DNA of 21,315 nt from Nemertoderma westbladi (Eukaryota; Xenacoelomorpha; Nemertodermatida; Nemertodermatidae), in the NCBI GenBank assembly GCA_032718475.1, contig JAUCBJ010007189.1, positions 1 to 21,315 on the forward strand, written 5' to 3'. The stretch's first letter is position 1; each line of letters starts with the position of its first letter. The translations under genes and the position numbers were made by a program. This document shows positions 1 through 9,124 of this stretch, piece after piece. The notes beneath the pieces were generated by a model that was not told the DNA's origin, made no database searches, and was given only the letters and a program-made list of their open reading frames with translations.

Positions 1-299
1 CAATTTATCCAAAATATTGTCCGGAATTCTGTAATTCTGGGTGTCCATTAAATTTGTCTGTCTTCCTATTTGACTGTTCCAAAGTCGCCCGGACGTCCGG
101 ATGCCCGGACGTCTGGGTACTAGGATGTCCGGACATCCCAAAATCCAGCAAAAATGTCCGAATTTCCGGTAATTTGTCCAAAATATTGTCCGGAATTCTG
201 CAAATCCGGGTTACCTTTAAATTTGTCTGTCTGCCTATTTGACTGTTCCAAAGTTGCCCGGACGACCGGACGTCCGGGCACTAGGATGCCCGACATCCA
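1..299. repeat. 169-bp tandem repeat, about 1.8 copies
   Basis: The block ATTGTCCGGAATTCTG at about 16 recurs at about 185, and TTTGACTGTTCCAAAGT at 69 recurs at 238, giving a period of 169 bp. Each unit carries the perfect palindrome CCGGACGTCCGG (89-100 and 266-277) within a cluster of CCGGAC/GTCCGG words. The first unit is cut by the window edge, so the array probably continues to the left. It looks satellite-like; no coding potential is credible. Confidence 0.85.
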
Positions 300-662
300 A
301 TTGTAACAAGTTCCACCATGCCGTGATCTATGGTTATCCCCACTTTTATAGTTGCTGGCATATCACCCTTTTCCTTCTCCAGCTTCTCTCCTGTAATGGT
401 GTCCCCCTATAAATCTTTGTTGTGGTTGCATCGGATGTGGGTGGTAGTGGTGCTTAGTGTAATTTCTACTTGGATATCTATCGGGGTAGCCATTCATTGT
501 ATTGCTTCTGAAAGTTATTTGATGGTCTGGATGTGACTTATAGCTATTGCCAATAACATCTGAGTATGTGAATCTTGATCCAGAGTTATTCCAAAACTCT
601 TCTGGATTATGTTTATCATTTTCATGACCGACGGGAAGTTTCCCTCACAGTTTCACACTTCA
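300..662. other. Spacer with no recognisable gene
   Basis: I see no gene here. The minus strand is open for about 90 codons (643 down to 372), with a Tyr/His/Arg-rich tail, but there is no recognisable domain and no strong start. It could be a remnant of a mobile-element ORF or chance. LINE homology starts only at about 663, so the upstream ATG-initiated extension at 609 is not real coding sequence. Confidence 0.5.
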
Positions 663-1523
663 GTATCACTAGAGGGAGCCCAACGGCTCCTCAGGTCATT
701 AGAAAATGCTGCTTCTAGTGTTGGTCTTTTTATTAACTCCAGAAAGACCAAAATTTTGACAGTTAACTTTGAAAGTCCTCAGCAAGTCTCTGATCGGATG
801 ATCATAAGCTCAAAGGATGGTATGCTTGAGCATGAGGACGACTTCTGTTTCCTGGGATCATGGATCCGGAAGTTAGGTGAGGACCTTCGAATACGTAAGG
901 GAAAGGCATGGGCAGCCTTGAATAGGCTTTCCAGGATTTGGAAGTCACCGAGAATTAATCGGAAACTTAAGGTCCGATTGTTTAGAGCAGCAGTAGCTCC
1001 AGTACTCCTCTATGGGAGTCCATGCTGGGCTCTAACTGCTGAGGACACCAAATCTCTGGATGGCACATTCACAAGAATGCTACACCGGGTTCATTGTGTC
1101 AAGTACAATGCACACATCTCCAACCAGACACTATATAACATTGGAGGTGTCTCATTGGTTCCCCCAAGCTTGACACTAGAACAAAATCACCTCCGCATTG
1201 CAGGACATTGCTTTCGCCGTGAGGACCAGCCAGTGCATAGTCTTGTACTTTGGCAGCCTCATGGAGTGAATAAGCATGGTGGACAGCCCATGACTTTCTT
1301 GAGACACATCTTAAAGGACACTGGCCTTGAAGATGCGGATGATCTAGCAAATGTCATGGGTGATAGGGAGTTGTGGCGGCACAATTTTGTCGACAAGCTG
1401 GCACGCATTCTTAAAAATGCAGCTGCAATACAGCATGCCCATCCTAGTAGTAAGTTTTCCTCTGATCTCTTATCCTCTCATTCTTCATCCCAGTATACTC
1501 TATACCCCTCTCTCGGTGTGTAA
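663..1523 (+). pseudogene. LINE reverse transcriptase, 3' half (5'-truncated non-LTR element)
   Basis: This frame encodes the region after the catalytic palm of a non-LTR reverse transcriptase: LEGAQRLL (672 onward), then GLFINSRKTK, the motif FLGSWIR, and the thumb/C-terminal signature LLYGSPCWALT near residues 135-145 of the open frame, then AGHCFRR, LVLWQPHG and DRELWRHNF. This layout is typical of L2/CR1/RTE-like LINEs; I cannot fix the clade. The palm motifs, including the catalytic ADD, and any endonuclease are absent. The last bases upstream that match the other LINE copy in this window (21275 onward) lie near 667, so this is a 5' truncation, the usual outcome of target-primed reverse transcription. 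The frame is open to TAA at 1521-1523. The enzyme would copy LINE RNA at a nicked chromosomal site; this piece cannot do so. Confidence 0.87.
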
Positions 1524-1756
1524 TATACATCATCGGGCTGTGTTCCTCCAGGGCGACGGCAATCTCCCTAAGTACAACCCCACTGGTTCTCTTCTTCCAC
1601 TTCAACTATCGACGGTTTGCTGTCCATTCTATCTCGGCACCTCTGGTTGCCCATAGCAACATTTCCTCGCTTGACTCTATCGTCCTCCTCCCGTCCTTTA
1701 CTCCCAGCGTTATATCTATATTCATGAGATCTCGTATCTACCTCCCAGATGAACTC
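1524..1756. other. Possible LINE 3' tail and spacer
   Basis: This directly follows the LINE stop codon. It has no convincing gene and no clear poly-A or short tandem tail marking the LINE end. It may be the LINE 3' untranslated region; the boundary with element D cannot be placed. Confidence 0.35.
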
Positions 1757-2470
1757 TTACCATTCTCTAACCATTCTCCTTCCATCTTCTGAGTGGGCTG
1801 GACGTTCTCTCGTTTGGCCGCTTGCGCCGCCAACGCTTCTCCCACTACCCGGTTGTACAGCCTCGTAGATATTCGCTGCCCTTCTACTCTCATCTGTCGT
1901 CAGGAGCTCCGGTTCACTTGAATCACCGCACGCATTTCCCACCGACATCTTTGGGGCATCTGTTGCCTGTTCTTCCTGGGTTCATTTGCCTGCGTTTCCC
2001 CCCGCGTTTCCACGCAGCCTTGTAGGCCTCCACTAGGCGAATTATAACGTTTAACGTTCTAACATTTATATAAATTATACCGTCATTACTTTCACCACGA
2101 TTATTTATTATATTATTATTTAAATTATTTTGTTCACCGTTATTGTTGATATTAATATTCTCACTAAACGTATTGTCATTACCCCCCCCCCCCCCCCCCC
2201 TCGTCCAGTCACACCAGTTCTGTGCTTGTCGTCCAGTACCTGTAAGTGGAGTATTAACAAAAGTTTCCATCACCCATGGTTCCTGATAAATACTTCCCGA
2301 ACCAGCTTCGCTCTCTGATTAACCCAGTTTTGCCAGTTCTAACCGGCGTTTCTGTTTCGCCTGATACTGCATTACCCCCCTCAACTGGGTGTGCATATCA
2401 CCCCGCATTCTCTTACCAGCCATCTCCATCTCCCTTTCATCCCTATGGCATTTCACCATACCATTCATAT
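1757..2470 (-). other. Decayed 3' region of element D, Asn-rich on the minus strand
   Basis: On the minus strand a frame at 2273-1923 reads through a Gly run encoded by the poly-G complement, then Asn-rich low complexity, then a short basic segment. A second frame lies at 1948-1757. Neither shows a zinc knuckle or other known domain. It lies downstream of the Gag-like coding of element D in that element's orientation and may be its 3' untranslated region, but no LTR was found here. Confidence 0.3.
2182..2200. repeat. Poly-C run of 19 (poly-G on the minus strand)
   Basis: Nineteen C in a row. In the orientation of element D this is a G-run. The polypurine tract of element B is also a G-run directly before its LTR, so this could be an expanded polypurine tract of D. 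No LTR start can be confirmed after it. Confidence 0.9.
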
Positions 2471-3640
2471 GCCATCTCCCTAATACTCTGGTCGGCTAAC
2501 TCTGCCTCCCTCGCCTCTACCCCTTTGCGCTCATTCATCTCTCTCTCAATCCTCTCTGTCTTCCTCGCCTCTCACTCTTTGCGCCCATTCACCTCTCTCT
2601 CAACCCTCTCTGCCTCCCTCGCGTCTTGCTCTTTGCGCTCGTTCACTTCTCTCGCCTCCCATTCTCTATACTCGTCTGCTTCCCTCGCAGCCCTCTCTCC
2701 ATAGTCTCTTGCCACCTTCTCGGCCCTCTCTTTACACTCTCATGCTAGCTCCCACTCCCTCTCTAACAGCGCAGTACCCTCATCCAGCTGTTCATCTAAC
2801 TCATTTTGGTCCAACGAGACCATGTCTAGCTGACACGCCAGATCTATCTCTAACACCCTTCTCGCTTTCGCGGAAAGTGTAGCGGACTTTTCAGTCACGA
2901 CGGACTCCCACCATCTACTGGTTTTATTAATTTTATTGTGCCTGCTAGCGGTTTTACTAACGGATGACACCAAAACCTCTGGGTTAACCTCGGGTTCGGC
3001 ATCGTTCAGACCCACCCATCCCACTAACTTAATCCCCCGCGCATCCACCAGATAAGGCCCTATGTACACTACACCATATGGCATTACCCCAGATCGCCAC
3101 AATTCTAACAGTTCTGTGGCGACCCCTCTCGCCCTCTCATTCGCCAATTCCCCTGCCCAAATCAGACTAGGTAGTGAAAATTTCTATTACACTCTCCGAG
3201 TCTGCGGCTCAACTTGGGCTCATCTACCTTTCCTCCTGTCTTGGCGTCTTTGAGGATCCTTCTCGTCGCGTTATATCCCCGTTGTAGGCGATCGCTCGTC
3301 CCGACGTCTTACTCCTGAACTCCTTGGCCTCCTCTCCTCGCCTGGCATGGTACTGCCGGCCCCACTGTTGTTGTTCCGGTGGTCCGCTTGCTGCCTGTAA
3401 CCGCTGGTTGGCTGGCAACACCGGTACTCCTCTCGCCGCTCCCGGTCCCGTGTCGACTCGCATCCCGCTTACCCGTCCGCCCTCCTCCTCGACAACCGAA
3501 CCATCTCTCCTCGGCGAATCTGGTAAGGCATGCCAGTACCACCTCGTCACCGCCTCCCGAATTTTCACATCTCTATCGCTCGGGGTGGGCGGCAGACTTC
3601 CTCCCTTCTCCGAACCCTGGGGCATTGTTGGTTCGCTCAT
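2471..3640 (-). pseudogene. Gag-like gene of element D (frameshifted), with coiled-coil region
   Basis: The start is the ATG ending at 3640. The first 40 residues match the N-terminus of element B's Gag-like protein: a Pro-Thr-rich lead, then SDRDVKIREAVTRW (B has PDGDLTIREAATRR) and Pro-Asp. A second shared patch is GPPEQQQWGRQY versus GPPERRRWGHQY in B. The frame breaks near 3224 and resumes at 3147-2740, then runs into charged Glu/Arg-rich sequence (about 2740 down to 2480), encoded by degenerate repeats of about 60 bp and predicted to form a coiled coil; B has a shorter equivalent. I see no zinc knuckle and no enzyme. It is inferred to be a structural (capsid-type) protein of an LTR element because of the match to B, which has clear LTRs. 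D's own LTRs were not found. At least two frameshifts make it a pseudogene. Confidence 0.65.
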
Positions 3641-4149
3641 CTCGTTGGTGTTGACACCTGATACCAGACTCTGATTGTGAAATAGAGAATAGGGTGTTAG
3701 TTTGCTATCGTACCACTAGCTGATCTGGTATGTAATTTTATTCTAGAAACTTTGTTGCCGTGGTGGTATGCAGCAAATACCTAGCAATACGTGGCAAGAG
3801 CGCGGTAGGATGTTAGTAACCGCCCTTTAGCCTAAATGGTGTGCCGGTAGCGAATAAGCTGCCTTTGCCTGAGCAACTACGTCAAATTCAGACAGATCAG
3901 TTGACAGCAATGCCTACAGCGCTAACCGGTACTGAATCGCTAGTAGGGTAAAGTCACCAAATTATAGAGTGTGCTGATTGCACCAAGTGCACCTACACGT
4001 ACTAGAAAACAGCACAAACTCGCACCTACCTGTAGGTGATGCAGGTCAGCTGTGGGGATTCTGTCTGGACTCAAGATATTTAACTCCTTAATTTTAGTTT
4101 GAAAAATAATAATTCTCTAAAGCAAATGAATTCTAGGGCGACATTAATT
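3641..4149. other. Spacer upstream of element D, no gene
   Basis: In D's orientation this is 5' of the Gag start, where an LTR would be expected. No copy of this sequence occurs on the 3' side of D, so an LTR cannot be shown. No ORF or RNA gene recognised. Confidence 0.4.
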
Positions 4150-4275
4150 TCATCGTAATTAATAAGGCAGTGATTTTTTATGTCCTTTTATTTGACTTTT
4201 TTTGTCATTTTTTTTACGAATTATGCATGACTTTTGTTGTCCTTTTAATGACTTTTATTGTCCTTTTAATGACTT
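4150..4275. repeat. AT-rich arm, left half of an inverted repeat
   Basis: The arm carries repeated TGTCCTTTTA/ATGACTTTT words (for example 4182-4192 and about 4240-4275). Its start, TTCATCGTAATTAAT, and the following T-rich block match the reverse complement of 5498-5566. It may be a terminal or subterminal inverted repeat of a non-autonomous DNA transposon; no duplication was identified. Confidence 0.4.
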
Positions 4276-4479
4276 TTTATGTATGTATTTCTTCAAACTG
4301 TCAGACTGCTGATTTCTGGACTGCCAGACAGTTGATTTCACTATGCCTGTGCCAAAACATTCCATGATTCCATGATTTATAGACTATGAGATAGATTTCC
4401 ATATGCGCCTGTGGTAAAAAGACTCTATTTAATAGTTTGTGGTTGTTGTCGATAATCGATTACCACATGACGTAGCAAA

Positions 4480-5086
4480 ACACTCATTTTATAGCCAAAA
4501 ACAATTACCAATTGATGGAAAGGAGCAGGTTAATGCCGAGTTTTCTAACCAAAACAATAAACAGTCACTTTACGAAATCGGGGAAAGGAGCAGGTTTACA
4601 GAGACGGGATTTTCTAACCAAAACAATAAACGATCACTTAACTAATTGAGGGAAAGGAGCAGGTTACAGAGGCGGGATTTTCTAACCAAAACAATAAACG
4701 ATCATTTAACTAATTGAGGGAAAGGGACAGGTTACAGAGGCGGAATTTTCTAACCAAAACAATAAACGATCATTTAACTAATTGAGGGAAAGGGGCAGGT
4801 TACAGAGGCGGGATTTTCTAACCAAAACAATAAACGATCATTTAACTAATTGAGGGAAAGGAGCAGGTTACAGAGACGGGATTTTCTAACCAAAACAATA
4901 AACGATAACATTACCAATTGAGAGAAAGGAGCAGGTTACAGAGGCGGGATTTTCTAACCAAAACAATAAACGATAACAATACCAATTGAGGGAAAGGAAC
5001 AGGTTACAGAGGCGGGATTATCTAACCAAAACAATAAACGATCATTTAACTAATTGAGAGAAAGGGGCAGGTTACAGAGGCGGGCC
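4480..5086. repeat. 68-bp tandem array, about nine units
   Basis: The landmark TTTTCTAACCAAAACAAT recurs at 4541, 4610, 4678, 4746, 4814, 4882, 4950 and (one change) 5018. Spacing is 69 bp once and 68 bp six times. Units also share GGAAAGGAGCAGGTTACAG. The first unit is the most diverged and the array ends in a partial copy before 5086. Units differ mainly by single substitutions. Short open frames inside the array are not credible genes. Confidence 0.95.
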
Positions 5087-5497
5087 TTCTGTGCTGTTGG
5101 ATGTAGTGGTGCCGCTATCCGTAACACTACTCAGACAGTAGTCATGATCCATTATTGATTATAAAACTAATACAGAGTAATAGGCCTAAATTATGTGAAA
5201 GGTATATCCACATTTTCCACAATCCTGCAATCCAGTTTGGCCTATCAATTATTTAAAATTTATTAGCCGTAATGTAGGCCTACCATTACCGTATTTAAAT
5301 GGTAGGCTACACAGTAGGCCTATAGCAGTACCGGTGCCGGTACCGGTACTAAAATACAGAAATACCTGCTTTATACCTACATCTGTACATACAATACAGC
5401 AAAATAGTGCTATATACTAATACCGGTACTGATAGTCTGAGAGAACAGCAGTAGAGAAACCGGTAGCATGGAACCTAACATTAGACTTTCGGAGGAC
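5087..5497. other. AT-rich spacer with ACCGGTA words, no gene
   Basis: There is no coding frame or RNA gene. The stretch is notable for ACCGGTA-type words near 5332-5345, 5424 and 5459 and for repeated TAGGCCTA-like words. Confidence 0.5.
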
Positions 5498-5566
5498 ATA
5501 AAAAATAAAAAAAAGGACAAAAAAAGGATTTAAACGGACAATAAAAATTATTGCGAATTAATAATG
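5498..5566. repeat. AT-rich arm, right half of an inverted repeat
   Basis: Its reverse complement carries TTCATCATTATTAATTC, then TTTTTATTGTCC and TTTTTTTGTCC, resembling 4150-4217. Together the arms enclose the 68-bp array. The match is by eye, over A/T-rich sequence, so partly low-complexity. Confidence 0.4.
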
Positions 5567-5608
5567 ATGAATCTCTATTAAGAGCATTCAGCTCATAGTA
5601 GTTTGTTA

Positions 5609-6097
5609 TTACAAACTGTACAGTATCCTATAGAGGTTAATTAATCTATCGGGGCTTCTATATAGGCCTAATGTACTAACCTCTAGAGTTAAGTCAGGGA
5701 TGTTATGTACGGCTTCTTCTAAAGCATTGACAAATAAAACTTCCTGCTCAATTGCTAATGATTCTGACTCTTCGTTTTCAATATCTATATCCTCGATGGG
5801 AGCACGGGAGAGGGCATCTGGGATCGCATGGTCTTTCCCCTTTTTCCAAATAACATTGAATGTGTATGGCGTCAATTTGGATCGATAATTTAATACCCGG
5901 TTATTATCGATATCAACTAATCCATATTTATTAAAAATGGACACCAAAGGTTGGTGATCTGTAAACACGGTGAAACCAGGGAGTCCTCCCAAATATAAAT
6001 GGCATTTTCTAATCGACCACAAATTTGCCAACGCTTCAAGTTCCAGCATCGCGTATATTGTCTCTGCATCCTTTAAAAAACGGCTTCCACATTGGAT
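5609..6097 (-). pseudogene. Ty3/gypsy Pol RNase H fragment
   Basis: In Ty3/gypsy Pol the RNase H domain degrades the RNA strand of the replication hybrid. On the minus strand the frame begins near 6097 with CGSRFLKDAETIYAM, runs into MLELEALANLW (from 6049), FTVFTDHQPL and ends the domain with WKKGKDHAIPDALSRAP. These are the classical C-terminal RNase H motifs, including the catalytic Glu of LELEAL and the Asp of TDHQPL, plus the Pol linker. The preceding palm/RT and the first RNase H Asp are missing, and the frame stops at 5609 before integrase. It is not part of element A, whose RNase H lies on the other strand and differs in sequence. It is a fragment, joined at about 6098 to a different coding remnant on the same strand. 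Confidence 0.88.
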
Positions 6098-6100
6098 GAG

Positions 6101-6430
6101 TCTTCACGTTCCTGACGACCCTTTGCTGTAGCTTCGAACTCAGCCAACTTTTCCTGGGCTTCAAGAAGACGTTCTTCCATATCCTCCATATCTTTATCAC
6201 CATCATCGGGTTTTATTCGGGGTGACACACTATACTGTTATCCGATTCCCGAAACCGTTCGAACTTCTTCATCCAGTAGATGATGCGTGTTGATATTGAC
6301 GTGGGAAATAAGCGTTCATCTAATGCCAACGCTTCATATTTCCTAATAGTATCCAGACCCGCGTTACACGCCCTTGTCACAGACGCTTTGTATCCACGCC
6401 GGGAAGCTTCATATGCTTTGAATATCTAAC
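6101..6430 (-). pseudogene. Coiled-coil, possibly Gag-like coding remnant
   Basis: Read on the minus strand from about 6430, a frame without a visible start encodes RRGYKASVTRACNAGLDT and then KYEALALDERLFP, ending in a stop near 6222. After a frameshift, a second frame reads an acidic, heptad-rich segment (MEDMEERLLEAQEKLAEF) that ends in a stop near 6075, overlapping the RNase H fragment in another phase. The opening resembles the N-terminal region of retroelement Gag or Pol-associated proteins that carry RRGYK..VTR-like helices, but I do not recognise a family with certainty. It may be the Gag end of a rearranged element whose RNase H fragment follows. Confidence 0.45.
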
Positions 6431-6775
6431 TTCGACGCATTATAATTAGTTTATAATTTATATTTATTGCAACTAATTACACTAAACAGTACAGTTTCTT
6501 AATTGCAAATGTAATATAACAATGTTGATTATTTATGAGAAAGCACAATGCGCCATATTATGTTTACAAAGTATTTATTTGATATTCAAGATACTATATA
6601 ATTATCTCTCCATCCCTGTCCTATATACATACACAAGTGAACACATATAATAGCACTATCAGCTGTACGGCATCCTAATGTAATTGACTACTATTAATAA
6701 TGTAAATAATGTCCCTCCTCCAATACCAATAAATGAAATCATACCAGGTTTTATTTATTTTATACTAGCCGTTGG
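6431..6775. other. AT-rich spacer upstream of element A, no gene
   Basis: No open frame, structural RNA or repeat recognised. This is the pre-insertion flank of element A; its last five bases (6776-6780, GTAAA) are the target-site duplication. Confidence 0.5.
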
Positions 6776-6780
6776 GTAAA
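6776..6780. repeat. Target-site duplication GTAAA (left copy of element A)
   Basis: Identical to 19318-19322 just after the 3' LTR. Five bases is usual for Ty3/gypsy integration. Confidence 0.9.
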
Positions 6781-6887
6781 TGTGTAATCCCGATATACTG
6801 TACGTGTTTGAAGGCCTTATATATATATCTCTTACCAGTTAGATTTATTACGCCATACTGACTTATGATTATTATACAGATTACACT
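6781..6887 (+). repeat. 5' LTR of element A (107 bp)
   Basis: Starts TGTGTAATC and ends GATTACACT, so the ends are near-perfect inverted repeats. It matches 19209-19317, differing by eye only in a TA-run. It is very short for a gypsy LTR. AT-rich sequence TTATATATATA inside it could serve as a promoter TATA element. The primer-binding site follows with no spacer. Confidence 0.95.
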
Positions 6888-6915
6888 TGGCGCCGTGTGT
6901 AGGATACGAACCTAC
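6888..6915 (+). promoter_or_regulatory. tRNA primer-binding site of element A, extended through the T-arm
   Basis: The first 18 nt, TGGCGCCGTGTGTAGGAT, start with TGG (complement of CCA) and directly abut the LTR. The reverse complement of the full 28 nt reads as a tRNA 3' end: T-stem GTAGG, T-loop TTCGTAT, T-stem CCTAC, acceptor strand ACACGGC, discriminator G, CCA. Only T-loop position 58 departs from the tRNA consensus (T instead of the near-invariant A), corresponding to base 6906. An acceptor 5' strand GCCGTGT and discriminator G are compatible with an Arg- or Ser-type tRNA, but I cannot name it. Confidence 0.85.
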
Positions 6916-7079
6916 TACAGTACTACCTCTGTACCGGTAGGTCTTCCCTACTACGATGTACTATCTGCTGTATCTGACTGCTGCACTGACTGACACGTCA
7001 AGCTGGTAAATAGTACTATTCAATATTATTTATATTAGCCTATATTCTGATATTGGATCCATTTATAACACTCTACCGA

Positions 7080-7718
7080 ATGGCTAACGACCACCGAGAC
7101 CCCCACTCATTTATCCACCGCTGCGTTCCCCCGCCTTTGACATCGACTCCAAACAGTCGATGTGGGACCTGTGGAGAGATGAGTGGGACGCGTTCCTGGT
7201 CACGTCCGGCATGGAAAACCTGCGGACTGCTGACCCCAACAATCCACTGGACCCCACGGTATCAGCAGAACTACTGCGCGTAACGAATCGCCAACAGCGG
7301 GCCGCCCTAACCATGGCATTCTCGCGCAGCACGAACGCTATCGTGAAGGGTCTCGGCTTGTCGGCAGCAGACAACCAAAACGCCGCTACCGTGATCGCCT
7401 CCCTAGATACCCACATTAAAGGAGGAACCAACAAGCGGGTGCCGAGGAGACCCCGTAAGCGTTCCTCGTTAATCTGCGAGAAATCGTAGCCAAGTGCGGC
7501 TTCGAGGCACTCCCTTCCGCTGACGACCACTTCAATGAATGGCTCCTCGATCAGTTCATTGCGGGTTTCAGCGATAAGGAGGTGACAGAGCAACTGCTCT
7601 GCCTCCCCAGTGGCAGCTCTATCACCGCCGCCCTACACCTTGCCCAGTCCGTCTGGACCGCCCGCAAGGATGCCGCAACGATATCTGCCCCTGCTGCACC
7701 AACCCCAGTGACACCCGC
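7080..7718 (+). pseudogene. gag of element A, 5' part (capsid region), frameshifted
   Basis: Gag assembles the virus-like particle in which reverse transcription occurs. The likely start is ATG at 7080 (MANDHRDPHSF). The frame shifts near 7137 into FDIDSKQSMWDLWRDEWDAF, a typical gypsy Gag opening, and continues to the Thr-His-Ile segment near 7430. A second shift near 7440 and an in-frame TAA (7456-7458) precede NLREIVAKCGFEALPSADDH and WLLDQFIAGFSDKEVTEQLL, the conserved helical Gag segment. Coding then enters a Pro/Ala-rich linker and is cut at 7718 by element B. The phase entering the duplicated CCCGC matches the phase leaving it at 11643, so B inserted into a formerly continuous gag frame. 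Confidence 0.85.
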
Positions 7719-8295
7719 TGTGACGGGATCAATGGACCCCGATTTATCCGTTGGTTATTCTATTTACGCGTCCCCGCCGTGTGTGTGTAAAAGGGTTCGT
7801 TGGATTAAGAGTTCTTGATTCGCGTATGTATAATATATAACAAGCACAGTCAATAGGATCAAGTATATGATTGAATGATGTACCGGTAAATGAGTAAAGA
7901 TATGGTGGCATTGTGGACGGTAATAGAAGTTGCCGTTCCGCCCTAACTGAACTGACTAACTAAGTAAAATGAAATGGCACAACAATTGGTAATATACTAT
8001 ACTGCCCTAGGTTGGCCATATTACTCAGCGGATGCCTGCCCCCCATTGGCTAATAACTCACTTCTCACCCTCCCATCTCTCTGGGAGTGTTTCCCCTTGT
8101 TGCTATTACTCTCTCCCTCCCGGAGGTGTAACCTCTGACCCCCGCTGTGTGTGTGTGTCCCTTTGGGGTTCGTCGCCCCGTTTATTGGGGTGATACGAGG
8201 TTGATTGGCAATCAACCTCGTACTCCCAATATTGCTTAAAGGCCCTGCTTGGCCAACTTTGTGTGGGATAGTTAGCGGAATTGAATACGCTAACA
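7719..8295 (-). repeat. 3' LTR of element B (577 bp)
   Basis: About 98% identical by eye to 11065-11642 (roughly ten changes and one length difference). In the sense direction it starts TGTTAGCG. It carries a 13-bp-stem hairpin (8194-8222) and an AATAAA-bearing small hairpin (8176-8190) near its sense start. Confidence 0.95.
8176..8222 (-). promoter_or_regulatory. Paired hairpins with poly(A) signal in the B LTR
   Basis: 8194-8222 is a near-symmetrical inverted repeat: 13 paired bases, loop GGC. Three bases further on in the sense direction, CCCC-AATAAAC-GGGG (8190-8176) presents a poly(A) signal in the loop of a 4-bp stem. The same pair occurs in the other LTR (11523-11569), with one stem change. 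The position about 74-120 bases into the LTR implies a short U3 with the RNA end near here. Function is inferred. Confidence 0.6.
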
Positions 8296-8304
8296 CTCCC
8301 CCCC
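8296..8304 (-). promoter_or_regulatory. Polypurine tract of element B
   Basis: On the minus strand a G-run ending in GAG directly precedes the LTR start TGTTAGC at 8295. This is the expected plus-strand primer site of an LTR element and sets B's orientation. Confidence 0.85.
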
Positions 8305-9124
8305 CATGCTATCTTCCCGCTGAGAAGATAGCATCCACCTATAGTGCGCTACAATTCCGCTGGATCCCGATCTACCATCGGGTGTGGGGTGGAATTATTT
8401 TCTCTGGAGCCGGCTTTCCAGGCCGCTCCCTATGGGTATGATATTGCTACCCCGTCTTGGTACAACTCTACCTATCTTGTACCAAGACATCTGGCGTCCC
8501 GTGTCGGGCCGATTGTGCGCTCCTCTCACACGACTTTTGTTTCCCCAACACCTTCACCACTAACTCCCCTCCACTCTCACTCTAACTCCTTCATACTCTC
8601 GGACCTCTTCGTCCCTCACTCTGCCTCCTGCCTCTCCCCCCCCCACGCTTGAATTGCACCCGCACTCTCTTCACACTATTACTCAACCCCCATCTCAGCC
8701 CACTTACTCCCGATGAGTCTCACCCCCCTCCTGTGCCGTCGCACTCAAGAAGTGTGATGTTGTCCAGTGTCTCGTCTGTCATAGTCAATTAGTCCCCGCT
8801 CCCAGTAGCTAATTGAGAAAGGTTGTATGACTATAGTACTTACTTCGTTTATATTTACTTGCTAAACTAATGATCCTTTACGTACGTACATACTAATTGC
8901 ACTTTTCAATTTTTTAAATATTTGAATTCATATTTAGGAGTTCGCACATCTCACGTGGTGCCTTCCAGGCATGCCACATCGAAGTTCTAGTTCATTCCAC
9001 CTGACTTCGGGAACCATCTCAACTCCTTTCCTCTGTTGTCCTACTCCCTTGGTCGTTTCTTGCCACTGCCGCTCCCTTGACTTTATCTCCCTTCAGACCT
9101 CTGACCCTCGCCGTCACCTCTTTG
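8305..9124 (-). other. 3' noncoding region of element B, with inverted repeats
   Basis: There is no credible gene; the plus strand is C/T-rich. Two short perfect hairpins occur: TGCTATCTT (8307-8315) with AAGATAGCA (8325-8333), next to the polypurine tract, and GTCTTGGTAC (8454-8463) with GTACCAAGAC (8479-8488). They may shape the 3' end of the element RNA. Confidence 0.55.

Noticed and set aside
609-662. Upstream start of the left LINE frame
   Set aside because: The first 18 codons do not match the other LINE copy; homology begins near 663-672.
3659-3672. Possible tRNA primer site for element D on the minus strand (TGGTATCAGGTGTC)
   Set aside because: It looks like the start of a plant-type initiator-Met site, but the continuation gives no T-loop and no LTR end can be shown beside it.
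3324-3674. Plus-strand frames over element D (116 and 91 codons)
   Set aside because: They are antisense shadows of the minus-strand Gag-like coding that matches element B.
4480-5086. CRISPR-like array
   Set aside because: Units are contiguous 68-bp repeats without unique spacers, in a eukaryotic context.
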